Positions 6,830-10,695 of a stretch of DNA of 10,695 bases are shown here, piece after piece. Position 1 is the stretch's first letter; each line of letters starts with the position of its first letter. A program made the position numbers and the translations under genes. Location of the stretch: the NCBI GenBank assembly GCA_045587065.1, contig JAZNBQ010000132.1:1-10695 (forward strand), in the 5' to 3' direction. This stretch comes from SFWF01 sp045587065. Its GTDB lineage: Bacteria; Bacillota; Clostridia; Oscillospirales; Acutalibacteraceae. The notes beneath the pieces are model-generated. The model searched no databases. It was not told the DNA's origin and was given only the letters and a program-made list of their open reading frames with translations.

Positions 6830-7935
6830 AAACCAATAACATTCTGGGTATTGTTTTCGCTAATGCTCACGACGATATGTTGGGTGACCTTACAAAAAAT
6901 CGTTCTATGGCTTCAGTGCCTTTTGGCGGAAGATATCGTATTATCGACTTTATGCTTTCTAACTTTGCCAATGCAGGAATCAGTCACGTAGGACTTATAA
7001 CTAAAACAAACTATCTTTCCCTTACAAATCATTTAAGTAATGGTAAGCCTTGGGATTTGGACCGCAAAAATGGCGGCCTTTGTATACTGCCGCCTTATAT
7101 TACAGGTGCTGCACAGTATTACACAAGAAGACTTGAAATGCTAAACAGCGTTATGGAGTTTTTAACGTCTTGTGATGAGGAATATGTAATTTTAGGAGAT
7201 TCTGACGTTATAACAAATATTGACGTAAGGGCTCTTTATAAGTTCCATAAAAAAACACAAGCTGATATTTCAGTAGCCTGTGCAAAGGGCAAGAAGCCTA
7301 AGGGACATAACAATATTACCGATTTTATATTGGATGATACAGGCCTTGTAAAAGGAGTTAGCTTTGCAGAGAGTGATGATTGTTACTATAGTCTGGACAT
7401 TATAATTATTAGACGAGAACTGCTTCTTAACCTTGTAAACGAGGGAATTATGTGCGGTCAGGTAAGCCTTTCACACGGAATTTTTGAGAGGAAATATAAA
7501 GAACTTAAAATCTATGCCTTTATTCATGAGGGATTTTCTGCCGTAATGGACAGTATACATAGTTATTTTGAGGCAAATATGGCTCTTCTTAATTGCGAAG
7601 TCAGACAGGACCTCTTTAACAGAAGTCGCCCTGTTTTCACAAAGAGCAGAGATGATATGCCTGTAAAATACGGCCTTAAATCAGATGTTTCCAACTCTCT
7701 GATTGCCGACGGATGCGTTATAAAGGGAACTGTAAAAAACAGTATTCTTTTTAGAGGTGTTAAAGTAGAAGAGGGTGCAGTTGTAGAAAACTGTGTCCTT
7801 ATGGATGATACAAAAATCGGTAAAAACAGTAAAATTACCAACGTTATCAGCGACCGTCAGGTTGAAATAACGTCAGATAAAACCCTTGACGGAATGGCTA
7901 TAGGGTATTATATTGATAAAAACAAGATAATTTAA
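6826..7935 (+). CDS. glgD: GlgD subunit of ADP-glucose pyrophosphorylase
   Basis: GlgD is a GlgC paralogue found mainly in Firmicutes; in Geobacillus stearothermophilus it is inactive alone but raises GlgC activity in a GlgCD complex. This 369-aa protein keeps the fold (VPFGGRYRIIDFMLSNFANAG, GKPWDLDRKNGG, and hexapeptide repeats from about 285). It has lost the active site: the glycine-rich loop reads NAHDDM (13-18) instead of GGQGSR, the AKP lysine position reads MASVP, and the FEEKP sugar-binding segment is absent. Only the GD of the catalytic-Asp loop remains (D125 in LGDSDV). This fits a regulatory or structural role rather than catalysis. GGAGG (6814-6818) lies seven bases before ATG 6826, and the start overlaps the glgC stop. 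Confidence is high for identity and inferred for role. Confidence 0.95.
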   Translation: MKTNNILGIVFANAHDDMLGDLTKNRSMASVPFGGRYRIIDFMLSNFANAGISHVGLITKTNYLSLTNHLSNGKPWDLDRKNGGLCILPPYITGAAQYYTRRLEMLNSVMEFLTSCDEEYVILGDSDVITNIDVRALYKFHKKTQADISVACAKGKKPKGHNNITDFILDDTGLVKGVSFAESDDCYYSLDIIIIRRELLLNLVNEGIMCGQVSLSHGIFERKYKELKIYAFIHEGFSAVMDSIHSYFEANMALLNCEVRQDLFNRSRPVFTKSRDDMPVKYGLKSDVSNSLIADGCVIKGTVKNSILFRGVKVEEGAVVENCVLMDDTKIGKNSKITNVISDRQVEITSDKTLDGMAIGYYIDKNKII

Positions 7936-7961
7936 AATGTGCTAATCTGAGGAGGGTGCAA

Positions 7962-9380
7962 GTGAGAGTTTTATATGCAACAAGCGAGGCATACCCGTTT
8001 GCAATGTCAGGCGGTCTTGCAGACGTGTCCGGCGCGTTACCTAAAGCCCTTAGAAGAAGGCTTGTAGGTTGCCGCGTTATAATGCCTCTTTATGAAGATA
8101 TTCCTGAAGAGTTAAGAGTTAATATGAACTTTATAACAAGCATCACAGTTCCGGTTTCCTGGCGCAGACAGTATTGCGGACTTTTTGAGGCTCGTTATAA
8201 TGGTATAGTATATTATTTTTTAGATAATCAGTACTACTTTAAAAGAAAGGGGCTTTACGGTCATTATGACGATGCCGAGCGCTTTGCCTTTTTCTCCAGA
8301 GCAGTTCTGGAAATAATTCCTTATTTGGATTATACTCCTGATATAATTCATTGTAACGACTGGCAGACCTCTCTTGTGCCTGTTTACCTTAATATGTTTT
8401 ATAGACAGGACCAAAGGTATAAAGATATTAAAACAGTTTTCACAATACATAATATTCAGTATCAGGGTAAATACGGCTACGAGCTTATTGGTGACGTTTT
8501 AGGAATTCCCGATGAAAAAGCAGGAATAGTTATATATGATAACTGTGTTAATTTGATGAAAGGTGCAATTCAGTGTGCTGATAAAATCACAACTGTTTCC
8601 CCAACCTATGCAAAAGAGATTTTAGACCCCTATTATTCTCACGGCTTGGACAGAATTTTAAAAGAGTTCGAGTTTAAACTTTGTGGAATAGTAAACGGTA
8701 TAGATTCGGTAGTTTACGACCCTGCCACCGATAAAGCACTTTTTGAAAATTTCTCGGCAGAGGACTTTTCAAAAAAAGCAATTAATAAATCGGAGCTTCA
8801 AAAACTTATGGGTCTGCCTGAAAATAAGAACGTTGCGCTTATAGGAATGGTAACACGTCTTGTAAAGCATAAAGGACTTGACCTTGTTAAATGTGCTTTT
8901 GAGAATCTGCTTCAAAAGGACGTTCAGTTCGTAATTTTAGGTTCAGGGGAGTGGGAGTACGAAACCTTCTTCTATGAAATGAGCCAAAAGCATCCTGAAA
9001 AGGTTGCTTTAAAGCTTGGCTTTATTCCTGACCTTGCTCGTAAAATCTATGCAGGCGCAGATATTTTCTTAATGCCTTCACAAAGTGAGCCTTGCGGACT
9101 TGCTCAAATGATAGCCTTGCGCTACGGCACAATTCCTGTAGTGCGACAGACAGGCGGTCTTAATGATACTATTAAAGATAGCGGCGACGGCAAGGGCAAC
9201 GGATTTACTTTTGGGGATTATAACCCTGTGGATATGGAAAATGCCGTTAATCGTGCTATAATGGGTTATGAAAATAAAGACGGTTGGAATGTTCTTGTGA
9301 AAAGAGCAATGGATTGCGATAACAGTTGGAACATTTCAGCAGGCGCATATATCGGATTATATAAGGAAATAGTGAGGTAA
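7962..9380 (+). CDS. glgA: Glycogen synthase (ADP-glucose, GT5) with Met in the KxGGL position
   Basis: GlgA transfers glucose from ADP-glucose to the non-reducing end of alpha-1,4-glucan. The 472-aa GT-B protein has an N-terminal Rossmann domain with SGGLADVSGALPKAL (16-30), HCNDWQTS and FTIHNIQYQGKYG, the central IVNGIDSVVYDP, and the C-terminal donor domain with TRLVKHKGL (Arg and Lys contacting the donor phosphates) and SEPCGLAQMIALRYGT, where E376 aligns with E. coli E377. The first motif normally reads KTGGL with an ADP-glucose-binding Lys15; here residue 15 is Met (AMSGGL). The start is GTG 7962, six bases after GGAGG (7951-7955). An in-frame GTG at 7956 abuts that site and is rejected; E. 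coli numbering then aligns exactly. It follows glgD by 26 bases and precedes uppP by 6. Confidence 0.95.
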   Translation: MRVLYATSEAYPFAMSGGLADVSGALPKALRRRLVGCRVIMPLYEDIPEELRVNMNFITSITVPVSWRRQYCGLFEARYNGIVYYFLDNQYYFKRKGLYGHYDDAERFAFFSRAVLEIIPYLDYTPDIIHCNDWQTSLVPVYLNMFYRQDQRYKDIKTVFTIHNIQYQGKYGYELIGDVLGIPDEKAGIVIYDNCVNLMKGAIQCADKITTVSPTYAKEILDPYYSHGLDRILKEFEFKLCGIVNGIDSVVYDPATDKALFENFSAEDFSKKAINKSELQKLMGLPENKNVALIGMVTRLVKHKGLDLVKCAFENLLQKDVQFVILGSGEWEYETFFYEMSQKHPEKVALKLGFIPDLARKIYAGADIFLMPSQSEPCGLAQMIALRYGTIPVVRQTGGLNDTIKDSGDGKGNGFTFGDYNPVDMENAVNRAIMGYENKDGWNVLVKRAMDCDNSWNISAGAYIGLYKEIVR

Positions 9381-9386
9381 TAGGAA

Positions 9387-10208
9387 ATGATAGACATTAT
9401 AAAAGCTGTAATCCTTGGTATTATTGAGGGTATTACAGAATGGCTTCCCATAAGTAGTACAGGACATTTAATTCTGGCAGACGAGTTTATAAAACTGGGT
9501 GCCAGTGAAGAATTTAAAGAAATGTTTGATGTAGTAATTCAACTTGGTGCTATTTTTGCCGTAGTTGTTCTTTTCTGGAATAAACTTTGGCCATTTACTA
9601 CTAAAGAGAAGAACTATATAAAGAAAAAAAGCATTACCCTCTGGTCTAAGGTAATAGTAGCGGTTCTGCCTGCTGCCGTAATCGGTCTTTTCCTTGACGA
9701 CCTAATTGATAAGTATTTCTTTAACTACATAACTGTAGCCGCAACCTTAATTATATATGGTATACTTTTCATAGTAGTAGAAAAGTTCAACTCAAAAAGA
9801 ATTCCCACAGTAACAGGATTTAAAGATATATCTTATAAAACAGCATTCTTTATTGGAATGTTCCAGGTACTTGCCTTAATTCCGGGAACCTCGCGTTCAG
9901 GCGCTACCATATTAGGTGCGATGCTTATCGGTGTATCTCGTCCGGTAGCAGCAGAGTTCAGTTTTTATCTTGCTGTACCTGTGATGTTGGGTGCAAGTTT
10001 TTTAAAGCTTGTAAAGTTTGGCTTGTTTATGACAGGAACCGAATTTGTTATTTTGGCAATAGGTATGATTACTGCATTTGTAGTGTCAATAATTGCTATT
10101 AAGTTCCTGCTTAATTACGTAAGGAAAAAGGATTTCAAATTCTTTGGTTATTACCGCATAGTTTTAGGTATAATAGTTTTAGCCTATTTCTTAATTTCAG
10201 CAAAATAA
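9387..10208 (+). CDS. uppP: Undecaprenyl-diphosphatase (UppP/BacA family)
   Basis: This integral membrane enzyme dephosphorylates undecaprenyl pyrophosphate to the C55 lipid carrier used for peptidoglycan and surface polymers; overexpression of the family gives bacitracin resistance. The 273-aa protein has about seven to eight hydrophobic segments and both signature motifs. These are EGITEWLPISSTGHLIL (14-30), with the paired glutamates E14/E18 and H27, and PGTSRSG (166-172) with catalytic R170. ATG 9387 follows the glgA stop by six bases, and its ribosome-binding sequence GAGGT (9374-9378) lies inside the end of glgA, so it is very likely co-transcribed and perhaps coupled. A cell-wall enzyme at the end of a glycogen operon is functionally unexpected. 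A terminator follows within about ten bases. Confidence 0.96.
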   Translation: MIDIIKAVILGIIEGITEWLPISSTGHLILADEFIKLGASEEFKEMFDVVIQLGAIFAVVVLFWNKLWPFTTKEKNYIKKKSITLWSKVIVAVLPAAVIGLFLDDLIDKYFFNYITVAATLIIYGILFIVVEKFNSKRIPTVTGFKDISYKTAFFIGMFQVLALIPGTSRSGATILGAMLIGVSRPVAAEFSFYLAVPVMLGASFLKLVKFGLFMTGTEFVILAIGMITAFVVSIIAIKFLLNYVRKKDFKFFGYYRIVLGIIVLAYFLISAK

Positions 10209-10216
10209 TAAAAACA

Positions 10217-10248
10217 ATGGGTGAAGAATAAATTCACCCATATTTTTT
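10217..10248 (+). terminator. Intrinsic terminator after uppP
   Basis: A perfect 9-bp stem (ATGGGTGAA at 10217-10225 with TTCACCCAT at 10233-10241) has a 7-base loop and is followed by six T (10243-10248). It ends the glgB-to-uppP transcript. Confidence 0.92.
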
Positions 10249-10277
10249 ACGAAATTTTTGTAAAATTAAAAGTTAGC

Positions 10278-10316
10278 AAAAACGAGGAAAAACGAGAAAA
10301 AACGAGAAAAAAAGAG
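10278..10316 (+). repeat. Four-unit, 10-bp-periodic A-tract repeat upstream of rplM
   Basis: CGAG occurs at 10283, 10293 and 10303 and a variant AGAG at 10313, each separated by five to seven A. The exact 10-bp period matches the DNA helical repeat, so the A-tracts face the same side, the classic layout of intrinsically bent DNA. It ends about 38 bp before the rplM -35 box; a further A-tract (10343-10349) lies directly upstream of the -35 like an UP element. A role in promoter strength or nucleoid-protein binding is inference. Confidence 0.7.
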
Positions 10317-10353
10317 TTTGTAGTTGGTAAATTAAAATTTGCAAAAAAAGTTG

Positions 10354-10382
10354 TTGACAATAAAGATTCCTTGTGTTATTAT
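10354..10382 (+). promoter_or_regulatory. rplM promoter
   Basis: Consensus TTGACA (10354-10359), 17-bp spacer, TATTAT (10377-10382) with an extended -10 TG (10374-10375). The predicted start near 10389 gives a leader of about 48 bases, containing a weak 5-bp hairpin (10394-10409) and the ribosome-binding site. Confidence 0.93.
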
Positions 10383-10436
10383 ACTAAGGTCGCATAGAAA
10401 TAAATCTATAATATTTAATTTTGGAGGAAAAACATC

Positions 10437-10695
10437 ATGTCCACTTTTATGGCAAAACCCGCTGATGTACAGCGTAAGTGGTATGTAATCGATGCTGCCG
10501 GAAAACCTCTTGGCCGTACCGCTGCTAAAGTAGCAGACCTTTTAAGAGGTAAAGGCAAACCCGAATTTACACCCCATGTTGATTGTGGTGACCACGTTAT
10601 CGTAATCAATGCAGAAAAAGCAGTTCTTACAGGTATAAAACTTGAGAACAAAAAGTATTATCATCACACAGGCTATATCGGCCACTTAAAGGAAG
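10437..10695 (+). CDS. rplM: 50S ribosomal protein L13, N-terminal part (runs off right edge)
   Basis: L13 is an early-assembling large-subunit protein that binds 23S rRNA. From ATG 10437 the frame stays open for 86 codons to the window end, about 60% of the usual 142-148 aa. Recognisable family segments are RKWYVIDAAGKPLGRTAAKVADLLRG (split: WYVIDAAGKPLGR at 15-27, then AKVADLLRGKGK), FTPHVDCGDHVIVINA, and KYYHHTGYIGHL. GGAGG (10423-10427) lies nine bases before the start. An in-frame ATG at codon 5 lacks good spacing and is less likely. In most bacteria rpsI (S9) follows, just beyond this window. Confidence 0.96.
   Translation, partial: MSTFMAKPADVQRKWYVIDAAGKPLGRTAAKVADLLRGKGKPEFTPHVDCGDHVIVINAEKAVLTGIKLENKKYYHHTGYIGHLKE

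Noticed and set aside
6538..6870. Long antisense open frame opposite the end of glgC
   Set aside because: It is the complement of the hexapeptide-repeat region of GlgC; its repetitive Ile-Thr-Ala-Phe pattern mirrors those repeats, it has no ribosome-binding site, and glgC is clearly the real gene.
10383..10436. L13 leader regulatory RNA before rplM
   Set aside because: Only a weak 5-bp A+T-rich hairpin is visible; this is not enough to assign the known L13 leader family by eye.
1..10695. Mobile elements, CRISPR arrays, defence genes, tRNA/rRNA genes, signs of horizontal transfer
   Set aside because: No transposase or integrase frame, direct repeat-spacer pattern or tRNA-like fold was seen; gene content and codon style are uniform core genome.

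Overview
The window is about 10.7 kb of low-GC chromosomal DNA with tightly packed housekeeping and carbon-storage genes, strong Shine-Dalgarno sites and clean sigma-A type promoters. The gene set points to an anaerobic Firmicute of the class Clostridia: pyruvate phosphate dikinase, the rpsF-ssb-rpsR operon, type III pantothenate kinase next to an ECF-type membrane protein, and a glgB-glgC-glgD-glgA cluster. A gut Ruminococcaceae/Oscillospiraceae-like lineage is the best guess, by inference only. No mobile element, CRISPR array, tRNA or rRNA was found.

Left part, minus strand (1-2443). The first 257 codons of ppdK run off the left edge, with their own extended -10 promoter. Upstream of ppdK, and ended by a good intrinsic terminator (929-958), is a two-gene unit: coaX (pantothenate phosphorylation, first step of CoA synthesis) followed by a six-helix ECF S-component-like protein. 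The pairing suggests that the membrane protein imports pantothenate or another coenzyme precursor. The coaX promoter is at 2415-2443.

Middle, plus strand (2473-3644). A near-consensus promoter, divergent from that of coaX, drives rpsF (S6), ssb and rpsR (S18, a zinc-ligand form), ended by a strong terminator. The rpsF leader can fold so that its Shine-Dalgarno site is paired.

Right part, plus strand (3666-10248). One promoter (TTGCAA-17-TACAAT) precedes a five-gene unit with gaps of 26 bases or fewer. It holds glgB (branching enzyme), glgC (catalytic ADP-glucose pyrophosphorylase), glgD (degenerate partner subunit), glgA (glycogen synthase) and uppP (undecaprenyl-diphosphatase), ended by a terminator. 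GlgC/GlgD make ADP-glucose, GlgA polymerises it and GlgB branches the chain. UppP belongs to cell-wall lipid recycling and appears to be a passenger or growth-coupling gene. Three of the four glg genes start with TTG or GTG. GlgA has Met instead of the usual Lys in its KxGGL motif.

Right edge (10249-10695). A 10-bp-periodic A-tract array, probably bent DNA, lies upstream of a very strong promoter for rplM (L13), which runs off the window. Overall this is mostly ordinary core genome. The points worth checking are the GlgA substitution, the inclusion of uppP in the glycogen operon, the rpsF leader and the phased A-tracts.
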